Under the pieces are notes generated by a model. The model ran no database searches. It was not told the DNA's origin and saw only the letters and a program-made list of their open reading frames with translations. From Pezicula radicicola (taxonomy: Eukaryota > Ascomycota > Leotiomycetes > Helotiales > Dermateaceae), in the NCBI GenBank assembly GCA_003008705.1, contig PDUO01000038.1:248001-312000 (forward strand): a DNA stretch of 64,000 nt, written 5' to 3'. The position numbers and the translations under genes are program-made. Below are positions 10,893 to 22,672 of the stretch, in pieces (the stretch's first letter is position 1; each line of letters starts with the position of its first letter).

Positions 10893-13644
10893 GTTGTTGT
10901 ATATTATAAAGTATTATTCTATGGTGAGTATGTATACAGTGGTAGTTGAAGTAGGGTTAGGAGGTTTGTTGAATCTTGTCTCAAGGTTGTCACTCGAACA
11001 TTTGAAGAAATGCTTGCGGGATGAGGATGAGGAAAAAAGAAGGGGACGGAGAAGAGAGATATATGGGGATAAAAGTATGGGAGTGCCAGAATACGCTAGC
11101 CCACAAAATGGGTTCTCCGAATCTCCGCCATAGCTCCATAGCTCACCTGGAAAGTAAGTGGCATGTTTCCAGACAGTCTTGTGATGCCTCCTGGGTTGTG
11201 GAGTGTGGACCCTGTGCGAAATATGATCACTTACCAAGGCTTCTATCGGGGTCCAAGATGAGAAAAGCACAGATACCGTGTTATCCGTGAAGAGGAGGCC
11301 GCCGAGATGCTGTGGCTGGATTCCATATCGAACAACAGCTCACGATATCAGAATCGAAATAGCAGTGAAGGTTCTGCCACGAAAATCGGGTCCGAGTTTT
11401 GAGCAAAACGAGCAAGACCGTGGTACGACCGAACGCTCCAACGACGCCCCCACGAGCAGAAGATTGCGGTAAAAGGCATAGAAGAAGTGTATAGAGGAAG
11501 TAGATGTTCCTCTGACTTTTTTCTGCTTAGATCTCAGTTCGTAGGGTCTTGTGCAGGGCTGTTGAATGTTGCCATATTGTTGTTGTGAGGTTGCGAGAGA
11601 AGCTTTCCAGTGCCGCCGGCTTACTTCGTAGTCGGTTCCGACTTACAGTCAGCCACAACTTTGAGCCTCAAGTGGATCTGGGTAAAGGTACCGGACCGTT
11701 TGGCCGTCCACTGTAGCGTCATGATTCTCAAGCCACAACTCGGCAATACAGTGATAGCGGATCTTTAAAGTGGAATTTGGTGCTTTTAATTGGATCGCTC
11801 GACGAAAATAATACGGTGAAAACCCAGAAAGGCCGAAGAAGCGGGTACCTTGAGGCGATCTCAGATCTAGCCTGTGTACGATTGTACTGTAGCACTGAGC
11901 CAGCTGCCGAAGCCCTACCGCGTTGGCTACTCGCGTAAGCGACGACTGCAACGTCCAACTTTTCCTTCCTCCTTCCTTCTGCCTCGGCCGACGACGTGTC
12001 TCTTGCGGTCTTGCTTAACAACGATACACCACCCAAGTGGAACGTTCATCTCGGTCTTATTATTTTCAACCCTCAACTCATGACTGCACCTGTGGAGGAC
12101 TTGTGGATGCCCTCGTGTCAGTAGTCATGACATTTTCGCATACTCCAATGCTCCAATGCTCCAGTCTCCAGTGTACCAGATTTTCGAATCGCGGCGTGGG
12201 CAGTTTTTCGTGAGGAGCCTCCATGGGCAAAAAGGGTGCAGGACAACGCACTCCTCACTCCACAACTCCAGCCTGAGATAATTCTGCGGGTGCGAAATGC
12301 AGTCTGCATGGGGAGATTCAGTCTGGATTGCGGTGTGTACGAAAGTACGAAGGATGCGGAGGTACGAAGTCAGAACTCCGTGCCTCCGTACAAGACTTCA
12401 CATTGCCTCGAACTTTCGATATCTGATCCGATGAGGTCATTATTCAGGAACAAAAACCAAACTCTTGGAGATTTTTTTATCCTGTTTTTTCAAAGTTGTT
12501 TATTGTCGAGGTTCAGCCGGCCGAAAACCGAAAAGTGCTCTTCCGGCGGGTTGGGTTGACTTGATTCGGGGTTTGAAGGATACCCGCTAAAGGGGAAACC
12601 TTTGCCTTCCCGGGCCCCCTTTCTAGCGTCATGTGATGTTTTGACGCAAGCTGACGAACATTTTTCCTCGCGTGTTCTGGAATATTTCTAGGATGGCACA
12701 AGCAGCGTCCAGATCTCTCCATCGTGACAAACACTTTATTACTCAGTATTGGAAATATTGACCCTCAGACTTTTCTCTATCAAAAGCAGTCCACCTACAA
12801 TCTCCGGATGTTATTGCCGTTGTGGTTGCAATGCCCACAGAAATGTTCTGACGTGGATGATCCAGAGTTGTTAAAAACGATACTTCCGCTGCCATCCACA
12901 GCGGTTGAATATAATCAGGTCTGGGAATTTTATCAATGGTCATGTGATATTGACCTTTCAGACTGAGGTTAAATGCAAGTCTACCAGCGTATGAAGTGCC
13001 TTTGTATTCTGCCTTGAAGCCGCTGGAATCATTAAGACTACTTTAGAGCATGCGGAGAAGTGCTATGCTCCCATGTACCTAGTCAGATTCTAAAGGGAAG
13101 AAGGCGAAGTTAGCCGAAGTCTAGAACCTCGATTCAAAGGAGACATGCGTTCGTACTTGGGTAATTTATAAACTCCATGTCTCAGTCGTATCCAAAACCT
13201 TGTATTTTGAGTTCGAAGACGCAAAAGTGCTTATTGCAACCTCCTTCTAGGACATCCTTTCCCCTAACAATTAATATCATGTGATATAAGCGAGGGTCCA
13301 CCTGCAGGCTGTACGAAGGATACGAGTAACAGCACCAAAAGAAAATTTACTTGACCTGGGTATATAATTGGTTGTTACTTGTTATACAAGTTGCTTATAA
13401 TTATGCAGTACTTAGGAACGTGACACCAGCTAAACTCCAGAAACTCGATACAAAAAGAGGGATATTTATATGCTGTATCTAGACAAGTAGTAAAAGAGTC
13501 CTTAATAAACAACAACACCTTAGATAAAGCTATGTACGATACAAGCACCTACTTATTACCAAGAATTTCAAAGGCGGATACCGATAAAAAGAAAGCTAAT
13601 TTATGTACTTAGTATAGTATACCTCACTTAATTTAAATAGTGTA
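10893..13644. other. Long intergenic region, no gene recognised
   Basis: About 2.7 kb. The part next to 10893 is the transporter promoter. All open frames are short and lack motifs. Three TCATGTGA motifs lie at about 12630, 12940 and 13278. From about 13370 rightward the sequence becomes AT-rich and leads into a MITE. Confidence 0.5.
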
Positions 13645-13811
13645 CAGAAGAGGTGGATATAATTAAGGAACACCTCCTAGCTAGCGGGACGATATATACA
13701 CACTTTCTAGCGCTGTAGCATCAATATCACGCACCTAACATCTAGTCAATCGCCCTTAAGGAAGGGCTTTTAAATATAGGGGGTGTTCCTTAATTATGCC
13801 CGTCCCCTTCG
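13645..13811. mobile_element. 167-bp MITE with ~35-bp terminal inverted repeats and TA flanks
   Basis: The 16-mer ATAATTAAGGAACACC at 13659-13674 recurs as an exact reverse complement at 13782-13797. The similarity extends outward with mismatches to CAGAAGAGGTGG on the left and, read on the other strand, CGAAGGGGACGGG on the right, and inward to CTCCTA/CCCCTA. A TA lies directly outside each end (13643-13644 and 13812-13813), as expected of a Tc1/mariner target-site duplication. It has no coding capacity. The ends have drifted to about 80% identity, so it is not recent. Confidence 0.7.
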
Positions 13812-14279
13812 TATAGAAGCTTCTAACTTAGTTATATGTATCTATAGAAATTAGAAAAATGTTCCATATAATACAATTGCTACTACGTTACTAGTGGTAT
13901 AGTATATCTTAGAGCCTAGTAGAATATTGCTGTGTTGATGTATGAGGGGTGAAAGGGCTACAGTATGGTACGGTTATGATTTGGGAATATAGCAGTGTTG
14001 TATGTTTACATAAGAGATGGATTCACGTCTTTTGGAATGACATAGTGAGTCGCAACTTTCCGAATTTTTATCTAGAGATAAGAAGCCTAGCATTGTACGT
14101 GGAGAAGTATCTACTCTCTATGATATGTGTATGGAATTTAAGTTATTTAATAGTGTAAAAGTCTTTATCTAACCCTCTGGTTACCCAAGGTATAATACAC
14201 ATATATCAACAAAAAAAACTCCAAAACACCCAACAAATCCAACCATCCCATCATTATCCAATTACCCAACATCGAGTCA
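13812..14279. other. AT-rich spacer
   Basis: Nothing recognisable. It lies between the MITE and the 3' end of the kelch gene; the last 60-80 bases are presumably that gene's 3' UTR. Confidence 0.5.
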
Positions 14280-16330
14280 TCAAGGTAATTCATGCCTAGG
14301 TTCCCCTGTAGGACCCGAATCACCCAATTCCTGCCTCTCAGTCCTCGGCGTAGCTAACTCCTGTCTATTAGTCTTAGGCGTCGCCAACTCAACTATAGGC
14401 GAATATGTAGGACCAGGAGGAGAACCATAATAAGTTTTATCATGATATGGAGTATTTGAGGAATGACCTGGTAGTTCATTTCCTGGATGTCCAGAAGAAT
14501 CTCGATCTGTTGATTTTCTGCGTCGGAGGAAGAAAAAGATTAGGCCGGCTATGAGGGCTAGTCCTGCTATTCCACCTACTACTCCTCCTGCTATTGCGCC
14601 GGTGTTACTACTGGATGAGGCGGTGCTGGATGTGCTGGATGTGCTTGAGCTTGGGGTACTTGTTGAGCTTGTTGCTGTTGACGTTGCTATTGAAATCTTG
14701 GGTTAGTGACTTTCGAGTGTATCTCCCCCGACTATCGTCTTACCATTTGGAAAATTTGTGGTTTGAAATAATGTCTCTAGTTCTGAGGAACCCCAAGAAG
14801 CAGGAGATTTCGAACTAGTTAAAAGTCAGTATCCTATAATTTTATAAATCTCAAATCCTCAAAACCCCATACCTAGCAGCATAAAAACTCTGAACTAGAT
14901 CCGACTGTACATAGGCTTCGGCATCGGCATCATATTTCTCGGCAAAAGTCAAAGTAGTCATATCGAAGATTCCAAGACCTTGAGCAAAAGGATCGGCTGT
15001 TGAAAACGTATCTTCTTCTAATGTAGAAGCACCGGAAGTAGAGGATGAATCAACACCTCCGATAATAAGCATTTGTCGATTTCCAACTGTGTGACATGTG
15101 TGAGCGTGCCTTGGGTTTTGAGGTGCGTAGTTTACTTTTATCCATTGGAATGCCGGTAGTGTTAGGATGTAAACTTCGTCGAATGGAATAGCTGCTGATC
15201 CAAGATTCGTGCCCCAGCCAGCATATAAGAAAATCTCATAAGTACTATTCGAGTTTGCAGCACCTGCCGTACAGAATTGGGTTCGTGGTTGAGGTAAATT
15301 TCCTGTGGCTGTCTGATTATAAAACTTCCCGGATGCTGGATCAAAGATGGTGATGTTTTCGAAACTCTTCATTTTGCTGCCAGGCGTGTAGCGATCTAGT
15401 GAGGAAGTGTCTCCACCCATTGCGACATAAACTCCCTTAGGACCAAAAGAGGGTACATATTGAAGCACACCCGACTCGGCTGTACCATTGACGTTGTATC
15501 CTGACGCGCTGGCATTGCTGAAGGTATTGGTACTCATGTCATAGCCTACTATACCTGGCAATGGCGTTCCATTAAGGTAATAACCTGTCGATCCGTTGGT
15601 AAGTCCTCCGAGAACATATGCACTATCCTCTCCATATGCCATTAAGCCTGAATATGGACGCTTTATATTGCTCCATGCAGATGCTTCGGGTGCCAAAATT
15701 TCGCTCCATGATCCACTACCAGTATTATCAGGTGTAAAGCTCCATAGGCTTAAGGACGGTAAATCTGTATTGGTATTCCATGTCGAGATAACACCCGTAA
15801 ACCCCGATATCAAGTTTCCAGAACTCTCATTGCACCAAAGGGACCCGAAATCGAGGGTCGGTACAGAACTAGGCTTTGCGGTTGAATGTATTGTCACCGT
15901 TGAATTGACCCATGATGAAGAGAGGTCAATGGAGAGGATGGTAGTTGCTGTATTGAGATCTTATCAGTCGGGTTCAAATTTCACAATCCAGTTATGCGTG
16001 TTGATCGGGTAATAATGAAAGTGCAAATATACGTACAATACTCGAAGCTCGTGCTGCCGCCGCTCTTGTATGAAAAATCTCCACCATCAATGTAGACCCA
16101 GTTCCCGCACACAGCAGCTATATCGGTGATTAGTTTTCAGATAGCAAGCCTTCATAAAGACAGAGCGATATAAACTCACAAGCATGCTTGCCCCGTCGAA
16201 GGAATTGTGATGTTGCGATGACACCAGGCTGTTGGCGCGTCTCGAGTTGTTTGCCCGTCGAGGGAACAACAATCGCTTGGGCTACTACGACCGAGCTGAG
16301 AACAGCGCTCAATAATCGGACGGGTATCAT
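14280..16330 (-). CDS. Secreted/membrane-anchored kelch (galactose-oxidase-like beta-propeller) protein
   Basis: Five exons (16180-16330, 16037-16117, 14873-15959, 14744-14814, 14280-14686), with introns of 57-77 nt and phase kept throughout, give 598 residues. An N-terminal signal peptide (MIPVRLLSAVLSSVVVAQA) is followed by a long ectodomain with many N-glycosylation sites and kelch-type blade sequences (AYVLGGLTNG, IFLYAGWGTN, QMLIIGGVDSS, the PRTQFC and PRHAHTCHTVG turns). Next come a Thr/Ser linker, one transmembrane helix (GAIAGGVVGGIAGLALIAGLIFFFL read as two short pieces), the stop-transfer RRRKS and a ~95-residue cytosolic tail. This layout is common in ascomycete plasma-membrane proteins of unknown role. 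I see no Tyr-Cys copper site that would support oxidase activity. The tail repeats ELATPKTNRQ / ELATPRTERQ. Confidence 0.88.
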
Positions 16331-17725
16331 GCTGGAGAAGGGAGGAGCTCTGATACTGATGAGATACTGATGCGCATTAAAAAGAGAACGACAACAACTC
16401 CAGCACCAGCACCAGGCAAAATGAGAGTCAGAAATGAGAGAGAGCAAACACAAAGAGGACGATCATGCTGCCTAGACAATTATTCATCTTATTCTTAGCC
16501 GCTCGCCCCCAAAGATTGGGTGTGGTGCCACAAGCCGGCAGAACGAGCATGTTACAGCCTCCAAGTGAGCCGCAGTAGTGAGTGGGATGGTGAAGTGCTG
16601 GTGCGGCACAGCACTGCGGCAGCATGGCTCAACGAGCTACAAAAGATGCATAATTACGAAGTATAATTGAGTCGTTCAGTGGCTGTTTATTTTCAGCCTT
16701 GAAATGGTTAAGCGTGGACTAAGCTTTTCCTATTCTACAATTTCATAGGGTCGTCAGTCGTCGCTTAGTCCCGCACCAGGGGGATTTGCTTCGCTAGCCT
16801 CCTTAACTTAATTAACTGTGTCAGCTTACTCCAAGGGTAACAGAGTGCGGCGATGATCGACAATAGACGAAAGGGTACATAGATCAGCGGATGTGTAAGG
16901 ACGTCTGGAGGGTACTTTCGTCATAGCGAAGATCAAGAAGTCTGCGGAACTCAAGAAACTGAGTTTACGAGAGTTATGTTTTTGTATTTAGTTGTTGTAT
17001 AGTACTGTAAGTATCTACTAGACTTTGTCTCTCTGTTGTATCCGATTCTCTTTTGGGTTCTTATTACAACCTCATTCTACTGGTAGAAATTCCATCTTCA
17101 GTTACTATCATGTGATATCCACGATGAAATGGCTATAACAGCAGCGGAAAATTCTTATTTAATACTTGGTGAAGTTCTTTAAGCAAGTGCTGTGCTAGGC
17201 CTGGTGCAGCTAACATATACATCTGTAAACCATAACAAGTTAGGTAACTGAAAATGCCTTGGGTCATGTGACAACTACAATTTATTTATTAGAAGCAAGT
17301 TAAAAACATAGGATTGTCGGCTATTCTCGCGTTTAGAAATTCGCATCCGTAGGACTTTATTCATTGTATTACACCATCACCATGAATTTGGTGTGACATT
17401 GTCAGCTTTGCTAAATGTTACACAGGCGACCAGTGACCCCTTTGTTAAGCGATAGTTAGAGGCCTACTACGGAATAGTGCATTTCAAGTCAGGAACTCTC
17501 ACTCCAAATCATTATTGGTTGATTAATGGAAGCTATGTATGTTCCAAGGGAATTGGGCCGCGCAATGAAACTAGTAGTGACTATTTTTTTAGTGTAAAAC
17601 TAAATCTTGCCTTTGATACATAGAGTTCGTCCTTGCTATTCAGCGGCATATACGTCTTCCCATTCTCCTTTTTGGCCAGCAAGAATAAGGACTTACCTTT
17701 AATTCTTCATTTCTCCTGCCCCTCA
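16331..17725. other. Intergenic region, no gene seen
   Basis: The left part is the promoter of the kelch gene. The rest has no frame with recognisable content. TCATGTGA motifs occur near 17110 and 17264. Confidence 0.5.
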
Positions 17726-18168
17726 CTAAAAGAGCATTTGACGACAATAAGGACAGTCTCTATGATCCACCAACCACCAAGCGAGACACCTAATACCATA
17801 AAGATGACCGCATATTGTCCTCCCACGAACTCACTGCAAGTCACCAGATTATCTATGCAGATAGGACAGATTTCTCCTTCAGGCGGATTCTTAACACGTT
17901 GAAGAAACTGTTCATGGTCCACAGCCCAGCGTAACCAATTATCCCTCTCAATGCTATCATGTAGTACAGTCAGTGCCTCTTCGCCTCTAATCCAAGTTAC
18001 CAGCAGATTTTACAACTCATCGCGTCTTTACCCAAGAAGCTCGGAAGTAAGAAACCTACTCCCGGTGTTCCTCCACACGCGATTCGTAGCTAACCAGAGC
18101 TCATAATCTGCCTCATAGTTGTTAACCAACGATCTGATGTTTTCTGCTCGCTGTTCAGGTGTATCATT
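17726..18168 (-). pseudogene. Remnant of a RING-finger gene
   Basis: Read from 18168 leftward, one frame encodes a coherent polar protein (for example NNYEADYELWLATNR, then LHDSIERDNWLRWAVDHEQ) that ends in the first half of a RING (EICPICIDNL). It contains two in-frame TAA stops. The second half of the RING (TICGHLYGIRCLAWW, then DCPYCRQMLF and a stop at 17726) lies in another frame, so a frameshift separates them. There is no ATG in frame at the left. The zinc ligand order CPIC...C-H...C...CPYC is clear, so this was a RING E3-type protein. The gene is dead or this is only its last exon in decayed form. Confidence 0.65.
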
Positions 18169-18373
18169 GGGATTCTAGGATTTACCATGATAGCAACCCA
18201 GAGCCTACCTAATAAACACAAATAGAAAAGAACACAACAAAACTCGGAACATAAACACTATACATTTAAACACCTAAAAATTGGGTATCGAGAATTCATA
18301 AACGTATCAGAATTGAGTAATCTATATACTTACGAAATAAGAATCATTTCAAAAAGCCACCAATACCATTACA

Positions 18374-18703
18374 CTAAGACTCAGCTCCAAAGAATTCAGT
18401 AGTAAACTGGCCAATCGGTGCACCACCTATCGGTAAATTGCGGATAATCCACAGCATGAACATGAGTATTTTATGTGGAATGTCGTTCGGCATTCGTCGA
18501 TTGTTGTTTCCGAGCAGGTGTGTAGTTTCTGAGATGCTCTCGGTTTTCTGATTACTATTTTTATGTTGGATTGAGATTGCTAAGTCTTTTTCGTTTTGTA
18601 TGTTGTTGTTTTGGGTTTTGGCTGGGTTTGGGGAGGTCATGATGATTATGGTTTGACGTTTGTTTGTTTCATGGTTTAGGAGAGGTTGATAAGAGGTAAC
18701 CAT
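18374..18703 (-). CDS. Small hypothetical protein
   Basis: 109 codons from an ATG at 18703 in a good context (AAAAATGGT). It is rich in Asn, Gln and Lys, and ends with a hydrophobic stretch (KILMFMLWIIRNLPIGGAPIGQ) and TTEFFGAES. A further in-frame ATG lies at 18802. I do not recognise a family. The polar N-terminus and hydrophobic C-terminal segment look protein-like, but the AT-rich context weakens the case. Confidence 0.35.
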   Translation of the reverse strand: MVTSYQPLLNHETNKRQTIIIMTSPNPAKTQNNNIQNEKDLAISIQHKNSNQKTESISETTHLLGNNNRRMPNDIPHKILMFMLWIIRNLPIGGAPIGQFTTEFFGAES

Positions 18704-18803
18704 TTTTATTTTCTTGGTTTGGTTATTGTTTAGAGACTTGTATGCTATTGTTTTTAGTTGAGAGATGGAAAATATATTAGAGGTAGTATTGTAGTCATAC
18801 AAT

Positions 18804-19168
18804 AAACACTGTAATAACCTTAGGAAAGATCTCTCGACGTTTTGCTTGATGACAAAGTTAAAGAATCTAAGTTTTTTTTAACTCTTTGCAGGACAACTGT
18901 CATAACAAAGGTGGCCATCAATTAATTGTAAGTGTCTAACGAGTCATAGCTACACTACAAGGACATTAGCAACAGCCTTAGGAAACATTGTTCTATGGTT
19001 TGGCTTATCTTGGCGAAGCTGAACGATGCATTGTTAGCTTTGTTACTAGTTAATTGTCATAAACAAAGACAACTACAACTTAACGAGAGGCCAACTTTGG
19101 TGAGACTAAACAAAGAAACTCAGATCAGGACATAGCACGCCATACCACGCAACTCAAAACCACAGCTA
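18804..19168. other. Intergenic spacer
   Basis: Nothing recognised. It holds the upstream side of the small hypothetical gene and the 3' flank of the RidA-like gene. Confidence 0.45.
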
Positions 19169-19629
19169 TCAATCATCTTCCCGAATATCCGTACCCTTCC
19201 TAGCAGTAACCTCAATCTCAACCTTCATCTCCTCCTTCATAAGCTTACACTCCATCATAGTAGCAGCAGGTCCCACCTCTCCCAACCACTTCCTCGTAAC
19301 CGGCCAAATCTCAGGGAACTCCTGTCCATCAGGTAATATATATTTGACTCGTACAATATCCTTCATTGAAGATCCAGCTTCCATAAGAGCGGCGTTAATA
19401 TTCTTGAATGTTTGTTCGGCTTGCTCTACAATAGAAGACGAGATCTCGCCTGTTGAATAGTCGTAGCTAGATTTTATTATGAGCGATGAAGAGGAATGTA
19501 ATAAGGTACATCAAATATAGCTTACCCTGTGGTACCGGACACGAAAACCCAGGATCCGGAGACAACAGCACGGGAATATCCTATCTCAGCTTCGAATTTT
19601 GAGCCGGAGGAAATGTTGCGACGTTCCAT
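19169..19629 (-). CDS. RidA/YjgF/UK114-family protein
   Basis: Two exons (19526-19629, 19169-19466; 59-nt intron) give 133 residues, the normal length of a Rid subunit, which forms homotrimers. Recognisable blocks: GYSRAVVSGSWVFVSGTTG near the start, EQAEQTFKNINAALMEAGSS, DIVRVKYILPD and KVEIEVTARKG at the end. Canonical RidA hydrolyses reactive enamine/imine intermediates with an arginine in the PAR motif. Here the matching stretch is GPAATMMEC with alanine in that place, so it probably belongs to a Rid branch without that activity. Its start is divergent from the barbiturase-type gene at 21118; bacterial RutC, in pyrimidine breakdown, is also a Rid protein, so a shared role is possible. Confidence 0.9.
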
Positions 19630-21117
19630 TTGACTTATGTTTAGCCTTTGGCTCAGCAAGTCGATAATCTTTGGCTATTGTGGAAGTTTATGGAGTGTAA
19701 GAGGAACAATTAGAAACGGAATACTAAGAGGACGGGAGATGAGTCATGTAGGAAGGGCCGGATGCGGGGAACGAACTTGTTGTGGCTTGAAGTAGGTAGG
19801 GTGTACTGAGTTCATTGAACAGCCAGAATATACTCGGAAGCATTGCCATCGCTCCGAGTCTATGAGTATCAACTCGGTACACACATCAAAATGGTATTTG
19901 GAAAGTGATTTTATATTCTTATGACATCATCTATTTAAGAGACAACTTTACGCGTGTAAAATTATCTTAAAGATCACAAAGATAAGTTTCAACGCCAAAT
20001 GAAATGCCTCTGTAGCTTGATAGAATTGGCAAGTTCGACAAAAGCTACAACGGCTGGGGAAACCCTCCAAGAATACGAGTAATACTGCTTGCCACCTACC
20101 TTGATTGAGTAGCACGGAAGCAGTTACTATCTTGATCCCATATTTATTCCGTATAACTCAAAACCGATTATCCAGCCATAATCACTTGTATAAGTACTGC
20201 GCTTGCAGAACCCGCAGAGCGATTCTTGAGGAGACTCCTATCGCTACTACTGCGACAATGGTCTGGAATGACTTCAATCAGCCCCAGAAAACCTAGTCGG
20301 CCATCGAATAACGGAGTTGTATAGCACACTTCCATGCCATCCGATATATTTCCCACAGCACAATATGGTGTGAATGTGAACGTCATACATAAGCCCCAAC
20401 CATCCAGCGGTTTTCTAGCATCGACACGTACTCCTTCCAAGTGCTTTAGCTAACAGGGCGCCCTTCGTATATTCGGCCGTGGTTTGTTCGTCTTCTAGAT
20501 TCTCGGCAGGTATTCGCATTGGAATATATCCTATTGTTCGTCGAGGCAAGGTCGTCATTCGGGCTTCGAAATTCCTTGTGTACGGTCGCAAAAGTATTTG
20601 CTATCTCCGTTGTGTTGCGAGCATCTTACCCAGCATATTGGTGACTCGTACTACGATTGTCTGCCACAACCTTTATCGGAAGGGGCTCGCATGCTTTGAT
20701 TATAGTAATGATTGAGCCCAGGGTGAAGGGTGTGAAAGCTCCAGAGCTGCAGACGACGTGTCGAACAAGCCTGCCTTCGTAAATCATTCCACGCTACTAG
20801 TCCAGACACAGACTAGCCTGCTTCGTCTCCGCAAACTTTCAACCTACCGAAGGCTTGATTGTTTCTCTCATTACAAGCAGGATCAAGTTGTCTAGCACAT
20901 CACGCAGAGACGAACTCTTGAGGGTTGGTTATCTTTATCGTGAGGTGTCGTTTGAGAGGATAAGGGTTTGCAACGAGTTGTCATGCAAGCGTCGTGCCCG
21001 CCGCGAAAGCATACCAGGAGAGCAACGGCGATTTGATAAGCATCCCAAGTATCCCCTCTTCAATAGTCAATGCTCAAATCTTGAACTTGATTTGGTTCTT
21101 TTCAAATATTCTGGGTC
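19630..21117. other. Intergenic region between the RidA and ring-opening amidohydrolase genes
   Basis: About 1.5 kb between two divergently transcribed genes, so it should hold both promoters. The minus strand between 20170 and 20720 has a 90-codon frame and several overlapping frames with ordinary amino-acid composition, but no phase-consistent gene or known motif could be assembled. A decayed gene may lie here. Confidence 0.4.
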
Positions 21118-22192
21118 ATGGCTGCTATTGGTATCCTCAAATTTGGCGTCTCCTCGCCGGCCGATACTTCTCCTTTGAAAGCCTTAAAGGAAAAGGGGTA
21201 CGAATCCAATCAGATACTGGCAATCATTGGAAAGTCAGAGGGTGAGCACTAGGCTCTTCCCCAAGAAACGGAAGTGCATGGCAGCTAGCTAATAATTTAC
21301 ACAAGGCAATGGCTGTGTCAATGACTTTTCCCGAACCTTGAGCACAACAGTTTGGGAACCCCTCATTCCTGAATCAGCCGTTACGGTCTTTTCTGGAGGC
21401 ACCGAAGGCGTTTTAAGCCCCCATGTTGCTTTCATTGTGAAGTCTCCTGAGCCCACCGGCCTGAAGGCAGTTGCCGGTCATACAAGAGACTTCAAGCCTC
21501 ACGAAATAGGCACAGCCGTACAAGCGAAGGAAGTTGCCACAACTATAAAGACTCTTTTGGTAGAAGCGAAGATTGCTGAGAACGAAGTTCATATGGTGCT
21601 GATCAAGTGTCCTCTCCTTACATCTTCGAAGATGGAAGTCGCCACATCAATAGGGGAGGTTCCCGTTACATTTGATACGTACGAATCCATGGCAAAGTCG
21701 CGATACGTGAGTGCGATCGGCATAGCTCTAGCATTGAAAGAGATAGAAGACGAGGACTTTGATGAAGCCATGCAATATGAAGACAGCTGGAGCACCAAAG
21801 CAAGTTGTAGTTCAGGGGCCGAACTAGAAAACTGCCATATTCTGGTTATTTCATCGGACCTTGGACATGGCTCTTTGCGTGCAGTTTCAGGTTACATGGA
21901 GGATGCAATTGATGCATCGGCTATTATGAAGGCGTTGGACCAGGTCAAGAATGAAAACGGCAAAGTATTGCAGGTTTTCGCAAAGGCGGAAGCAGATCCG
22001 TCTGGTAAAGTAAGAGGTTTCAGGCACACTATGAATACCGACAGTGATCTGCATAGTACCAGACACGCAAGAGCCGCTGTTGGAGGACTCATTGCCGGCT
22101 TAGTAGGGGATACGCAAATCTATGTCAGTGGCGGCGCAGAAGGCCAGGGGCCACATGGTGGTGGACCGTTGTGCGTCTTATATAGAGTATGA
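21118..22192 (+). CDS. Ring-opening amidohydrolase, barbiturase / cyanuric acid hydrolase (AtzD) family
   Basis: Two exons (21118-21241, 21306-22192; 64-nt intron) give 336 residues. The family hydrolyses the rings of barbiturate or cyanuric acid and is built from three similar domains, each giving one Lys and one Ser. All six are visible: Lys39 in IIGKSEGNGCVNDF, Ser71 in VFSGGTEGVLSPH, Lys142 in VLIKCP, Ser211 in CSSGAELENC, Lys268 in FAKAEAD, Ser316 in VSGGAEGQGPHGGGP. HARAAVGGLIAGLVGDTQIY precedes the last. The first exon was found by splicing, as the start of the family motif GKSEGNGCVND spans the junction; the ATG has context GTCATGG. Substrate (barbiturate versus cyanurate) is not decided. 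The family is mainly bacterial, so a transferred gene is plausible, but the fungal-type intron shows it is settled. Confidence 0.92.
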
Positions 22193-22672
22193 AGGTTCTG
22201 GATAGCTTTAAGACCAGAGACTGCAATTTCTGGTAGCTAACATAGAAAAGTGGCGTGTTAATATCCGGCTCTTAGTTTTCAGTCAGGCTAAAGAGTTCGT
22301 TAGTCTCGTAACTCGCGCGCGTTTACTGTGCTACTATGTCTCCTTTTATCCACTCGCTTGTATGCAATTAATTTTCCGTTTTCATAAATGCTTAATTCAA
22401 CCGCAGAAGTTCCTGACGGTAAGCTCCGTGCTATTTAATGAATTACAGTAGCACACAATATTCAGGGCTCTATTGCGAATCCATATTCATGTATGGGCGT
22501 CCAAGTTATAAATCCCCCTTTCCGACTTTCCTGCCTAGGAACTTGTCTACAAGAGGAACTGGAACAACACAATCGTTAAAAAATCGTCAATTGCTAGTGC
22601 TCAACTCTCACAGGTAAGCTGAAATATATGTCTTCGCTGACAGCAAAGTAACTGACTTAAGCAGTGTTCACC
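22193..22672. promoter_or_regulatory. Promoter and 5' UTR of the repeat-protein gene, with a 5' UTR intron
   Basis: CAG/GTAAGC at 22613/22614 and a CTGAC branch followed by TTAAGCAG ending at 22664 mark a 51-nt intron inside the leader, only 8 nt before the start codon at 22673. The rest is unassigned. Confidence 0.6.
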
